A DNA stretch of 64,000 nt from contig NZ_AP024898.1 of the NCBI RefSeq assembly GCF_024529975.1, positions 620,001-684,000 of the forward strand, given 5' to 3'. Source of the DNA: Vibrio quintilis (GTDB taxonomy: Bacteria; Pseudomonadota; Gammaproteobacteria; Enterobacterales; Vibrionaceae). The notes under the pieces were generated by a model. The model was not told the origin of the DNA. It ran no database searches and saw nothing but the letters and a program-made list of their open reading frames with translations. Position 1 is the stretch's first letter; the number at the start of each line of letters is the position of its first letter. The position numbers and the translations under genes are program-made. Below are positions 41,468-49,972 of the stretch, piece by piece.

Positions 41468-42982
41468 GTGACAACGACAGTATGTGCAACAACGATGAAC
41501 AGAAAAGACAAGCTCCAAACCCTAATGACTCAGATGAGCGATGGATTATTGGAAAGGGAGCATCAAATTCGACTTATGATGCTAGCTGCACTTTCTGGCG
41601 AACATGTATTACTTGTAGGACCGCCAGGAACCGCTAAAAGTGAATTGGCAAAGCGATTGAAAAGTGTCTTTGTTGAGGCGAATTACTTTGAACGATTAGT
41701 GACGCGTTTTTCTGTTCCAGAAGAGCTGTTTGGACCGCTATCAATCAAAGCGCTAGAAGAAGATCGTTATAACCGACTCACCAGTGGTTATCTCCCTGAA
41801 GCATCGGTGGCTTTTATCGATGAAATCTTTAAAGCAAATAGCGCAATCTTAAACAGTCTTTTAACTTTGTTGAATGAACGTCAATTTGATAATGGAAACC
41901 GAAGAGTCAATGTACCTTTAATCTCGGTTGTCGCAGCAAGCAACGAGTTACCGGAAGGAGAAGAACTCAGCGCTTTGTACGATAGATTCATTCTGCGTTC
42001 TTATGTATCACCTGTATCAACAGAGTCATTTGATGAGTTACTGAATGGAGCGCTAGAGGGATTCGACCCAGACCTCAATGTCCGTTTGAAGATTGAAGAT
42101 CTAAATGAGGTACAGCGCCTAGCCGATAAAGTTGAGTTGACTGGAGCAACGAGAGAAGCATGTAAAGAGTTTCGTCATTACTTAGCGTCACAAGATATTT
42201 ACGTATCTGATCGCCGCTGGCGTAAGCTGGTGAAATTAATGAAAGTGTCGGCTTTCACTTCAGGCTTTAATGAAACTAGCATTTACGATACTTGGATTCT
42301 TCCACACTGTTTATGGGAGAAACCAGAACAATTTGAGGGGCTGCAGGAGCTTTACCAACGTTTGGTCACTGCCGATGGGAAAACTCCGTCATCGCGTTTG
42401 ATGCAGGTTATCAAAGCGTGGGAAGCAAAACTTAAGGAAGATCAACTTACTCATAAACAAGATTCTAAAGGACGACTTTTATACCTCGACCTAAATGGAG
42501 AAGAAACCGTTGAAGAGGTGAGTAAATATCAGAAGAAAGGTGCCTATGGTGATTTGCTCTATAAAGACGAATATGGAAATCAGACAGTTCAGGCAAGTAG
42601 ATATGGTCGCAAATACGAACCAATCTTCGAAGAAGTTAAAAACACACCAATTCCTCTAAATAGTTCATTTTCGAAAGCTCATATTGATGGTCGAGTTAGA
42701 GAAATCCAAAGCCTAAGAAGTAGTGTCGAAGCGCACTACAACAATGTGAACAAAGAGCTGTCAGAAGTCTCAGGGTACTTTAATAATCATCTTTGGCTAG
42801 AGAAAAGTTTACTGTCTGAAGTTACCAATGCACTTGAAATTTCGATAAAAGAGGGAGAAAAATTATTGAAAAGGGTTGCTTCTTTGGAGTCAGGCTTTAA
42901 AAACCTCCCTCTAGAAGAATCCCCAACTTTGGTTTTGGAATCTTGCAGTAGTGACGTGATTGAAGGAGAACTCTGTGATTAG
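41468..42982 (+). CDS. MoxR/RavA-family AAA+ ATPase
   Basis: A 504-residue MoxR-type AAA+ ATPase of the RavA group. It shows Walker A LLVGPPGTAKSEL, a pre-sensor stretch LFGPLSIKALEED, Walker B VAFIDEIFKANSAILNSLL and sensor-1 VAASNELPEG. A C-terminal LARA-like beta insert has an internal near-repeat (GRLLYLDLNGEETVEEVSKY and GDLLYKDEYGNQTVQASRYG), flanked by coiled coils. The GTG start has AAGGA 9 nt before it; an ATG nine codons later is an alternative. It overlaps the VWA gene. RavA works with the VWA protein ViaA; the pair here may be that system or a diverged cousin. Confidence 0.85.
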   Translation: MTTTVCATTMNRKDKLQTLMTQMSDGLLEREHQIRLMMLAALSGEHVLLVGPPGTAKSELAKRLKSVFVEANYFERLVTRFSVPEELFGPLSIKALEEDRYNRLTSGYLPEASVAFIDEIFKANSAILNSLLTLLNERQFDNGNRRVNVPLISVVAASNELPEGEELSALYDRFILRSYVSPVSTESFDELLNGALEGFDPDLNVRLKIEDLNEVQRLADKVELTGATREACKEFRHYLASQDIYVSDRRWRKLVKLMKVSAFTSGFNETSIYDTWILPHCLWEKPEQFEGLQELYQRLVTADGKTPSSRLMQVIKAWEAKLKEDQLTHKQDSKGRLLYLDLNGEETVEEVSKYQKKGAYGDLLYKDEYGNQTVQASRYGRKYEPIFEEVKNTPIPLNSSFSKAHIDGRVREIQSLRSSVEAHYNNVNKELSEVSGYFNNHLWLEKSLLSEVTNALEISIKEGEKLLKRVASLESGFKNLPLEESPTLVLESCSSDVIEGELCD

Positions 42983-44522
42983 CGAGTCATATAAGGTTCA
43001 ATCTCCGTTGTTCAACTTAGATAGTCAATTTACGTTCCTCGATAATGTGCCGGAGAAGTTTCTTCCGGTTGTTATTACAAATACTAATGGTGAGTTAGTA
43101 GAGCGGTGCAAATCATTAGTTAACTCCAGAAATGAACTTCTTGTGGGGGCGAATCCCACGAGTTTAATTCCCTTAGCCTCCCAGTCACTGACAGATGCGA
43201 TTTGTAAAGTGCTAGAAGACACTGGATTAAATCGTTACTGCGCTAAGAGTGAAGAGGTGACAGATGCTCTGCTATCTGACATTTTAATTACGATAGATAA
43301 ACTTCAATCTAAAGCATCGCCGTTAGTTACTGGTCTGATTGAGCAGATGGAAGAAGAAGCGTTAAGTCAAATCAAGCAAGCTTTAGAGAAAAGAAAGAAC
43401 AAACGTAAACAAACTAAATCTATCTCTCTCACTAATGCTCAGCAGACAAGAATTGCTGAAACTGCTTCAGAGGAAGTTTGGCAGCAATTACTCTCTGAAC
43501 AGAATGGTGTTGGTATCTTGCCTAGTGTATGGCAAGAGAGGCTAGCAATATGGGCTCAATTAGAAGAGGTATTTACTGAACTTGGGTTGATCACAGGTTT
43601 AGGCTTTGACTTATCAAAAGGCGTTTTCCAAAGCCATGGTTGGCTCGATCTTGTTCGGTTAAACAAGCTTGTCAAAAAGCTGCCCAAGTTGCAGGATTTG
43701 ATTCGAGATTTAGGGCGTGATGAGCAAGCAGAAGGTTCAGTACTTGAAGAAATTGTAATCAAAATGAGTGTCGCTTCTCGACATGAAAAATATGTGGTCA
43801 CACCGCTTGTACCAATGGAGACCAAAGGCATTACGCGGTCAGATTCGGTTTCTAGAATGTTGCCCCAAGAAGCCTCACTGTTAACCAATCCAATACTCAA
43901 AAAGCTCTGGCACGCCAAGCGAGCTGAACATGCGCTGCTTTCTTACTCAGTGGAAGGGACTGAGGTTCTGGTAGTAGAAGAACAGCTAGAAAAAGAGTCT
44001 GTTGGTGAAAAGCAGGGCAATAAAAGTAATAAGAATCGAGGCCCGATGGTGATTTGCTTGGATACTTCAGGCTCCATGAAAGGGTTACCTGAAAACATCG
44101 CTAAAGCGACTGTTTTGGAATGTTTGAAAGTGGCCTATAAAGAAAAGCGGTGTTGCTACGTTTATCTCTTTGGAAGTAAGGATGAGGTTAGTGAACTAGA
44201 CCTAACGCTCGATGCGTCAGGGTTTAATGACTTACTTCACTTCTTGACGATGTCATTTGGGGGAGGCACCGATGCTGAAGGGCCTCTCAACAAAGCGCTG
44301 GAAAAATGTGACTCAGAAGCGTGGAATAAAGCTGATATCTTGTTAGTCAGTGATGGTGAGTTTCCAGTGTCTTCAGGGTTAAGTCGGAAAATTAACAATC
44401 GAAGAGAGAAGCAGGGACTACAAGTCCACGGTATTCAAATCGGGAATTCTGACTACACATCGATGAATAAAATTTGTGACCCAATGCATTACTTTTCGGC
44501 GTGGATTGATTTAAACCATTAG
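42975..44522 (+). CDS. VWA-domain protein (ViaA-like partner of the MoxR ATPase)
   Basis: A 515-residue protein with a helical N-terminal two-thirds and a C-terminal von Willebrand A domain. The MIDAS motif is clear: VICLDTSGSMKG (DxSxS), FGGGTDAEG (Thr) and LVSDGEFPV (Asp). I start it at the GTG overlapping the end of the ATPase gene by 8 nt, because GAAGGAG sits 6 nt before it; an in-frame TTG upstream is less likely. Tight overlap implies coupled translation and a complex with the ATPase, as in RavA-ViaA. Confidence 0.82.
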   Translation: MISESYKVQSPLFNLDSQFTFLDNVPEKFLPVVITNTNGELVERCKSLVNSRNELLVGANPTSLIPLASQSLTDAICKVLEDTGLNRYCAKSEEVTDALLSDILITIDKLQSKASPLVTGLIEQMEEEALSQIKQALEKRKNKRKQTKSISLTNAQQTRIAETASEEVWQQLLSEQNGVGILPSVWQERLAIWAQLEEVFTELGLITGLGFDLSKGVFQSHGWLDLVRLNKLVKKLPKLQDLIRDLGRDEQAEGSVLEEIVIKMSVASRHEKYVVTPLVPMETKGITRSDSVSRMLPQEASLLTNPILKKLWHAKRAEHALLSYSVEGTEVLVVEEQLEKESVGEKQGNKSNKNRGPMVICLDTSGSMKGLPENIAKATVLECLKVAYKEKRCCYVYLFGSKDEVSELDLTLDASGFNDLLHFLTMSFGGGTDAEGPLNKALEKCDSEAWNKADILLVSDGEFPVSSGLSRKINNRREKQGLQVHGIQIGNSDYTSMNKICDPMHYFSAWIDLNH

Positions 44523-44604
44523 TCGTTTGTTGGCTGTCTGCACTCAGTGCTATTAGCAAGCAGAGTCACTTGCTTCTTGAAGCAACTCAATTTTATAGAA
44601 GCTA

Positions 44605-44664
44605 GTTATCATGATTTAAGTCTAAATATGGTAAATTCCACTTCATGCATATTTTCATGATAAC
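44605..44664. promoter_or_regulatory. inverted repeat flanking the HEPN promoter region
   Basis: GTTATCATGA (44605-44614) and TCATGATAAC (44655-44664) are perfect 10-bp mirror arms 40 bp apart. The right arm ends 11 bp before the HEPN start codon. A TAAATATGGTAAAT stretch between them could hold a -10 element. The arrangement suits an operator pair or a looped 5' UTR. Confidence 0.45.
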
Positions 44665-45204
44665 CAGGACAAAGGATGTCAGAAGCGAAAGCCAATTTTG
44701 AGTACGCGATATCAGACGCAGAGCAATTGCTAGAGTGTTACGATCAGTTAAACGGGTGCAACTCTAAATCTCAACCTCCAGAGGTACTCAAGAGAGCGAC
44801 ATTAATTATGACTCTCACGGCTTGGGAAACCTATGTCGAAGATATAGCAAAAGAGCTTGTTGATGCGAAGTATGGCGTAGTAAAGGGTTCTCAACTTGGG
44901 AGGATTGTTGAGAATCGGCTGGAAGAGCATCTTAAGTATTTTAACAACCCAGGTTCGAAAAAGACCAAAGCACTATTTGATGAGTTCTTTGGTATTGATG
45001 TCACCGAAGCTTGGGTTTGGAATAATGTTCCAACCGCTGATGAAGCTAGAACACAACTCAACAAATGGTTAAAAAAACGAGGAGAGGCAGTCCACCGCGC
45101 TCAAACGGATTTAACTGAAGCGCACATCGTTAAGCGTGAGGAGTTAGACAAGTGCATTGTAAGCGCTCAATACTCGACACCATTGAACCCAACAACCCGG
45201 GGAT

Positions 45205-46740
45205 TTAACCTCTGGCGATATTCCACGGAAGAAGAGATTCAACCTGTTCAACAGTTTCCGCATAGGGCAGTTTGCTCAGGACAGTATGAAGATAATCATA
45301 TGGCTCCAGACCATTCAACTTTGCCGTTTCCACCAGGCTGTAGCAGACCGCACTGGCCTTCGCGCCCTGTGAGCTGTCGGCGAACAACCAGGCTTTACGT
45401 CCAATCACGAACGGGCGGATGGCATTTTCCGCTAAGATATTGCTGATTCGCAACGTTCCGTCAGTGCAGTAAACCACAAGCTTCGGCCACTGATTGAGCA
45501 TATAGTTGATAGCTTTTCCGGTCAGGCTGTCTTTCGGCATTTTTCCGGTATATTTTTCAAGGAAGGCTTTGAGTTTTTCCAGTACCGGTACGCTGTGTTG
45601 CTGACGGTAAGCGACCACCTGCGCCGGCGTATACTCTGTCTTTTCTTTCAGGTCACTGATTTGTCTTTCAATATGATAGAGCTTGTTGATATAGCTGAGC
45701 GCCCTGTCCGCCTGACTGACCTTCGCTTTCTTTCCCTTCGGCTGCGCTGCCTGAGCTTCGGTAAATTTACGCCGGGCATGGTCCATACAGCCGACAGCGG
45801 TCAGCCCGTATTTCTCACAGGCAGCATGGTACCCCGCATAACCATCGGTGTGCAGGTAGCCTTTAAATCCTTCAAGTAATTCAACCGGAACGTTTCCGCC
45901 ACGGGAAGGCGCATAATGGAACAGCACACTGCGTTTATCCGGCGGACCACCCAGTGACACCCACATATATTTATCAGAGGTTGCTGCCTTACCCGGCTCT
46001 TTCAGTACCTGAACCGGGGTTTCATCCATATTGATAAGATGCCCGGCATTCTGATAATCCCGCAGCAGGTTTACCAGTGGTTGAAGCACCTGCGCGGATT
46101 TCATCACATAATTTGCCAGCGTGGCTCTGGAGATATCCCCGCCATAACGGCTGAGCATCTTTTCAATCCGGTAAAGGGGCAGACCATCGACATATTTGGC
46201 TGTGAGCACATGGGCAATCAGCCCCACACTGCCCAGTGACCCCGGCAGCGGATGTTTGGGGTGTGCGGCCGTGATGATGTGCTGCCCTTCACCGGTTGAG
46301 AACACCGCTTTTTCCTGCATATATTCCAGTACACGAACTTTGGCTGGCACGATGTCCAGCTCTTCTTTCACTTTGGCGAAGAAGGTGCTTTTGGCGCCCA
46401 TTTTTTCTTCGTCAGTCAGGTACAGGAAGATTTGCTCGCGGGGTAAATCAGCTGACAGTGGTTTGCGGCCGCGGGGTTTTGGGGAGGTATTTTTCTTCGG
46501 GTCTTGTTTTTCGTGCGCATCCAGCTCAGGGTCAGTGACCAGCTCGGCTTCATCGAACAACAGGTACTGAGACGGGTTGGTTTTCTCGCTCGAAGGTGTA
46601 AAGCGTTTGATTTTCAGCAGCCGGACGACTTCTTCAAGGATGGCGATATGTTCTGACTGAGACTGAAGTTGTGCTTCTTTTTCGGCTAACTGTGCACGAA
46701 GCCACTCAATTTCAGACCGGTTGTCAGCAGAAGAAGTCAC
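45205..46740 (-). CDS. tnpC: IS66 transposase TnpC
   Basis: A 511-residue DDE transposase. The N-terminal coiled coil (LRAQLAEKEAQLQSQSEHIA) is followed by a zinc-binding/linker region (GRKPLSADLPREQIF) and the DDE core (NMDETPVQVL, LHTDGYAGYHAAC, LAENAIRPFVIGRKAWLF), with the insertion and C-terminal domain of IS66 transposases. The length is that of intact family members, so the element is probably still functional. Confidence 0.95.
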   Translation of the reverse strand: MTSSADNRSEIEWLRAQLAEKEAQLQSQSEHIAILEEVVRLLKIKRFTPSSEKTNPSQYLLFDEAELVTDPELDAHEKQDPKKNTSPKPRGRKPLSADLPREQIFLYLTDEEKMGAKSTFFAKVKEELDIVPAKVRVLEYMQEKAVFSTGEGQHIITAAHPKHPLPGSLGSVGLIAHVLTAKYVDGLPLYRIEKMLSRYGGDISRATLANYVMKSAQVLQPLVNLLRDYQNAGHLINMDETPVQVLKEPGKAATSDKYMWVSLGGPPDKRSVLFHYAPSRGGNVPVELLEGFKGYLHTDGYAGYHAACEKYGLTAVGCMDHARRKFTEAQAAQPKGKKAKVSQADRALSYINKLYHIERQISDLKEKTEYTPAQVVAYRQQHSVPVLEKLKAFLEKYTGKMPKDSLTGKAINYMLNQWPKLVVYCTDGTLRISNILAENAIRPFVIGRKAWLFADSSQGAKASAVCYSLVETAKLNGLEPYDYLHTVLSKLPYAETVEQVESLLPWNIARG

Positions 46741-46807
46741 GATTAAAAATACCTTAAGCTATTGTTTTAACAGGTATTCATTATATCAGAATTAAACATC
46801 AATGTCG

Positions 46808-47176
46808 CTAAAAGAGCGCCTCGTAATGCAATTTTTTATGGCCTTTCATCAACGAGATATCATAGCCATCCAGCAGCCAGTTGATTTGCTGTCCGGTGAG
46901 TGTGACAACCTCTTCTTCTGGTTTCGGCCAGCGGAATTTCTCTTCGGCGAGCGCTTTATAGTAAAGGACAAATCCGTTATCTTCCCACAACAGACACTTG
47001 ATTTTATTGTGTTGGCGGTTGGTGAAGACATACAGATGACCACTGAACGGGTTATGCCCGAGCTCCAGCTCAACCAATGCACTGAGACCGCGGTACGATT
47101 TACGGAAATCCACCGGCTCACGATAAAGGAAGACCTGCACCAGTGCCGGGTCAGGACGCAGTGTCATATTGCTCAT
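46808..47176 (-). CDS. tnpB: IS66 accessory protein TnpB
   Basis: A 122-residue IS66 Orf2/TnpB protein, recognised by VFLYREPVDFRKSYRGLSAL and HLYVFTNRQHNKIKCLLWEDNG wording. It overlaps the end of tnpA by 4 nt (ATGA type). It is required with TnpA for transposition in studied IS66 elements, with no enzyme motif of its own. Confidence 0.93.
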   Translation of the reverse strand: MSNMTLRPDPALVQVFLYREPVDFRKSYRGLSALVELELGHNPFSGHLYVFTNRQHNKIKCLLWEDNGFVLYYKALAEEKFRWPKPEEEVVTLTGQQINWLLDGYDISLMKGHKKLHYEALF

Positions 47177-47490
47177 TGCAGTGCCTCCAGTAACTGGATA
47201 ACGGTAGAGAGATTGGAAGATTGAATGTCATGAATGGTCACCCCGCCCGGCAGAGAAAGCGACAGCCCGGTTGTTGGCATTGTCTGCTCAATCCGGGCGA
47301 CGGCAAAACCCGCCGTGACTGTTGGGGTGTTTTGCTCCGGTGCTTTTTCGTGGCGTTGTGCTTTGGTTTTCCAGTAATAAAAAGCTTTAGCGCTGAGATG
47401 GTGTTCCCGGCAGTATTGTGCCTGCGTCATGCCGGATTGTTTCCAGGATTCAATATGTTTCAGCCAGATATGGGGGTTAAGGGAAGCCAT
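47173..47490 (-). CDS. tnpA: IS66 accessory protein TnpA
   Basis: A 105-residue IS66 Orf1/TnpA with a helix-turn-helix-like N-terminus (WKQSGMTQAQYCREHHLSA, KAFYYWKTKAQ). The upstream leader contains an imperfect CTCCATCAATCATGTC hairpin (about 47502-47535) that also occurs, perfectly paired, in the neighbouring IS66 remnant. A sequence just downstream of it at 47811-48174 is a decayed copy of this gene. Confidence 0.92.
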   Translation of the reverse strand: MASLNPHIWLKHIESWKQSGMTQAQYCREHHLSAKAFYYWKTKAQRHEKAPEQNTPTVTAGFAVARIEQTMPTTGLSLSLPGGVTIHDIQSSNLSTVIQLLEALQ

Positions 47491-47658
47491 AGTGTTTAGT
47501 CTCCATCAATCATGTCGGCAGACATGATGCGGAGTTCTGTTTCACAATTGAAGTCTGTGGAGTATTAAGCGCTTACAGTGCATTAGATTTTTCCGAGAGT
47601 TAGTTACTGTTACCGATACACGGTTGGCGTTGTTGTAAATTTGTTTACGGTATTCAGA

Positions 47659-47810
47659 TTACGAGGATGGACCGTCAAAATTTGAGCTACCACAGCCAAA
47701 ACTGTCATCGAACAAATTAGAGTCATCAAAGCAACTGCTGGTGGTGTCATTGAGTGCTGATGAGCTCATTAAGGAATTTGATGAATTCGTGCCATAATTG
47801 TGAAACAGCA
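47659..47810 (-). pseudogene. C-terminal fragment of an interrupted gene
   Basis: The minus strand encodes NDTTSSCFDDSNLFDDSF followed by GCGSSNFDGPSS and a stop at 47659-47661. This Ser/Asp/Gly-rich tail looks like the end of a larger protein. Its upstream part is replaced by the IS66 remnant starting at 47811. A longer frame reading through the remnant is an artefact. The parent protein is not identifiable from this piece. Confidence 0.35.
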
Positions 47811-48300
47811 CTCCATCAATCATGTCTGCCGACATGATTGATGGAGAATAAACACCATGGCATCCCTTCCCCCCGACATCTGGCTGAAACATATTGAATC
47901 TTGGAAACAATCCGGCATGACGCAGGCACAATAATGCCGGGAACGACATCTTAGTGGTAAAGCTTTTTATTACTGGAAAACCAAAGCACAGCGCCACGAT
48001 AAATCGTCGGAGCAAAACACCACAACAATCACGGCGGGTTTTGCTGTCGCCCGGATTGAGCAGGCAGTGCCAACAACCGGCCTGTCGGTTTCTCTGCCGG
48101 GCGGGGTGACCATTCATGACATCCGATCCACTAATCTCTCTACCGTCACCCTGCTGCTGGAGGCACTGCGATGAGCAATATGACTTTACGTCCTGACCCG
48201 GCCGGCGCTGATGCAGGTCTTCCTTTATCGTGAGCCGGTGGATTTCCGTAATTCATACCTCTGTCTGAATGCATTGGTTGAGCTGAAATGGGGCATCATC
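47811..48300 (+). mobile_element. decayed IS66 remnant (opposite orientation)
   Basis: It begins with a perfect 16-bp hairpin arm pair (CTCCATCAATCATGTC tgcc and its mirror, 47811-47846). A tnpA copy follows (47857-48174) carrying a nonsense codon at 47932 where the intact element has Tyr (AQAQ then stop, CRERHLSGKAF). A tnpB start (48171) is broken by a frameshift near 48205 and lost after GAGCTGAAATGGGGCAT. No tnpC or right end remains. It lies only about 230 bp from the intact IS66 and points the other way. Confidence 0.85.
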
Positions 48301-49600
48301 CCTGTGTATGGCAGGCAGAAATCCGGTTGATCCGGATGTTCTGACTTCTGCCGGATGAATAAGGCCAGATCACGTCGCCGGTTGTGGTGGTTTTCATATC
48401 CTGAAAGTTGTCAATACTCATTGTGGTCTGAACCGGTCCTTCGAGAATACTTCCGGTTGCTGCGTCCGCGGTGGCAATCATTAATTTTCCGCCTGATTTC
48501 CACCCCAGCAGTAACTGATCATCACCAAGTTTTGCCATATAAGCCCGGAACGGGTAACCGCTGTCCAGATCCGTGGCAACGGTGATTGTCCGGATTTGTT
48601 CCGGCTGATCGGAATTGTCATGGAATTTTGCCAGTTTCAGGGTCAGGGTGCTGTCTGCAGTCTGAATGTAATTCATCCAGAATCCATCAGTGGCCGGAAC
48701 TATACCGCCTAATGCGCGCTTGGTTGGATCGGTATTATTCAGCCAGGTTGAATAATCTGCCTGAGTTGTATTGGTCATGCGGGCCATGCGCATCGCGTTT
48801 GGATAAGCATCGCCGTGGCAGACTGCCGCCCAGTTATTGCCGTTATACCCCATACGAACGGACCAGCTGTGGCTGCAACCCCAGTCCCAGCCGCCGCTGA
48901 GAAGATCGCCGCTGTTTAAATCGACAAATTTGAGTGTATCGCCGGCGTGGATATCCACTTCTCCCGTGACATTGGGGCGATTGACTGAAAGGGCTGAACG
49001 GTAGTAGGCCGCGACTTTATCGCCGTCTGTTGCCAGCCTTGCGGTGTGCCCGTACCACCAGATAAAGTGCGCGTTGTTGGCATCAACATTGGTCTTTTTC
49101 GTCAGGGTTGTTCTGGCCGTTTGTGTGCCATTGGCATCCAGCAGCACGACATCCATTTTTCCGCAGACAGCTTTTCCGGGTGTTGCGTCGCTTTTACAGT
49201 ATTTTGATGAATAAATATCCGGATCATTTGCCATCACAGCCAGTGCGATACCGTTGCTGGTTGCAATCGCATCATGCACTTCCAGACCGCTGAGTGTACC
49301 GAGTGTTTTCTGCTGCTGATCCTGAGCGTTTAACTGCATTAAGCGAATTAAATCACCGGACTGATCTTTCCAGGCCAGAACTGACTTTCCGTCTGCAACC
49401 GGTGCAATGACTGCCGGGGTATATTCATCATTGGGGGCGGGGTAGCCGCCGGTGGTCTGAACTTCGGTTGATTTCCAGCGTGCACTCAGTGAGGCACAGT
49501 CTGAAGAAGCCTGACTTTCAGCTGCACTGACAGTGGCTGCTGATATCAAAAGTGGTGCAGTGACTAACGTACAGATGATGGCACTTCGTTTTTTTCTCAT
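48296..49600 (-). CDS. secreted protein of unknown function, C-terminus at IS remnant
   Basis: A 434-residue exported protein with a signal peptide (RSAIICTLVTAPLLISAATV, cleaved near SAAES) and repeated beta-strand/Asp-Gly patterns suggesting a propeller-like fold (AVIAPVADGKSVLAWKDQSG, RLATDGDKVAAYYRS, LLLGWKSGGKLMIATAD). Cysteines are paired in places (CSHSWSVRMG, YCKSDATPGKAVC). Its stop codon lies exactly at the edge of the IS66 remnant, so the last residues (ACHTQG) may derive from the insertion and the native end may be lost. I do not recognise a family. Confidence 0.6.
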   Translation of the reverse strand: MRKKRSAIICTLVTAPLLISAATVSAAESQASSDCASLSARWKSTEVQTTGGYPAPNDEYTPAVIAPVADGKSVLAWKDQSGDLIRLMQLNAQDQQQKTLGTLSGLEVHDAIATSNGIALAVMANDPDIYSSKYCKSDATPGKAVCGKMDVVLLDANGTQTARTTLTKKTNVDANNAHFIWWYGHTARLATDGDKVAAYYRSALSVNRPNVTGEVDIHAGDTLKFVDLNSGDLLSGGWDWGCSHSWSVRMGYNGNNWAAVCHGDAYPNAMRMARMTNTTQADYSTWLNNTDPTKRALGGIVPATDGFWMNYIQTADSTLTLKLAKFHDNSDQPEQIRTITVATDLDSGYPFRAYMAKLGDDQLLLGWKSGGKLMIATADAATGSILEGPVQTTMSIDNFQDMKTTTTGDVIWPYSSGRSQNIRINRISACHTQG

Positions 49601-49972
49601 GATGATATCTCTTATTGTTTGATTTTATTTTTGATGCGTCAGCCGCTGACCTATCCGGGGGAATAAAGGACAAATTGATTCAGTTTTTGACGTCATTGAT
49701 ATGAACACACACCGTCTGGCTGACTGTTTATATCCAGGTAACCTGAATCATGTATCTTCAGTTTGTTTGGGTATATGCAACTCAGGTTGGCGTGAGTGAT
49801 TCATCATAATTGAATAAACATTCTGATTCATAAAGAAAAAGTAAATCGCGCTGCTTTGAAAAAGGAAGATTGTAAGATTGTGATTTTGCTTCAGGATAAC
49901 AGCGGCCAGTCAAATGACCGCTGGTGACGGATGAGCCCGGGAAGGTGATTCAGGTTGCTTGGGTATATAGTG
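49601..49972. repeat. intergenic stretch with two dispersed-palindrome copies
   Basis: No gene. An imperfect full copy of the dispersed palindrome lies at 49731-49775 (TATCCAGGTAACCTGAA ... GTTTGTTTGGGTATA). A half copy (TGATTCAGGTTGCTTGGG) lies at 49947-49964, a few bases past the malK stop. Confidence 0.7.

Larger units (their letters stand above)
45159..47576 (-). mobile_element. complete IS66-family insertion sequence
   Basis: A 2418-bp element bounded by inverted repeats GTAAGCGCTCAATACTC (left) and GAGTATTAAGCGCTTAC (right), one mismatch apart. It has an 8-bp target duplication AGTGCATT at 45151-45158 and 47577-47584. It carries tnpA, tnpB and tnpC on the minus strand, the standard IS66 set, all intact. 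GTAA ends and 8-bp duplications are typical of the family. Confidence 0.97.
44676..47638 (+). pseudogene. HEPN-domain gene split by IS66
   Basis: The 5' part (44676-45158, 161 codons) encodes a helical protein with LIMTLTAWETYVEDI and the HEPN ribonuclease motif RGEAVH (Rx4H). It is interrupted after the codons for DKCI by an IS66 element. After the right-hand target duplication the same frame resumes at 47585 as RFFRELVTVTDTRLALL and stops at 47638. Removing the element plus one 8-bp duplicate restores a 178-residue protein, so the insertion is recent. The interrupted frame runs into the IS and encodes a spurious tail. HEPN proteins of this kind are often toxins or defence RNases; that role is inferred. 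Confidence 0.85.

Noticed and set aside
44676..45446. HEPN gene as an intact 256-residue protein
   Set aside because: The last 95 residues are encoded by the IS66 end and antisense to tnpC; the true frame resumes after the element.
47659..48117. A 152-codon minus-strand frame
   Set aside because: Most of it is antisense to the decayed tnpA copy; only the last part (to 47810) looks like a real gene fragment.
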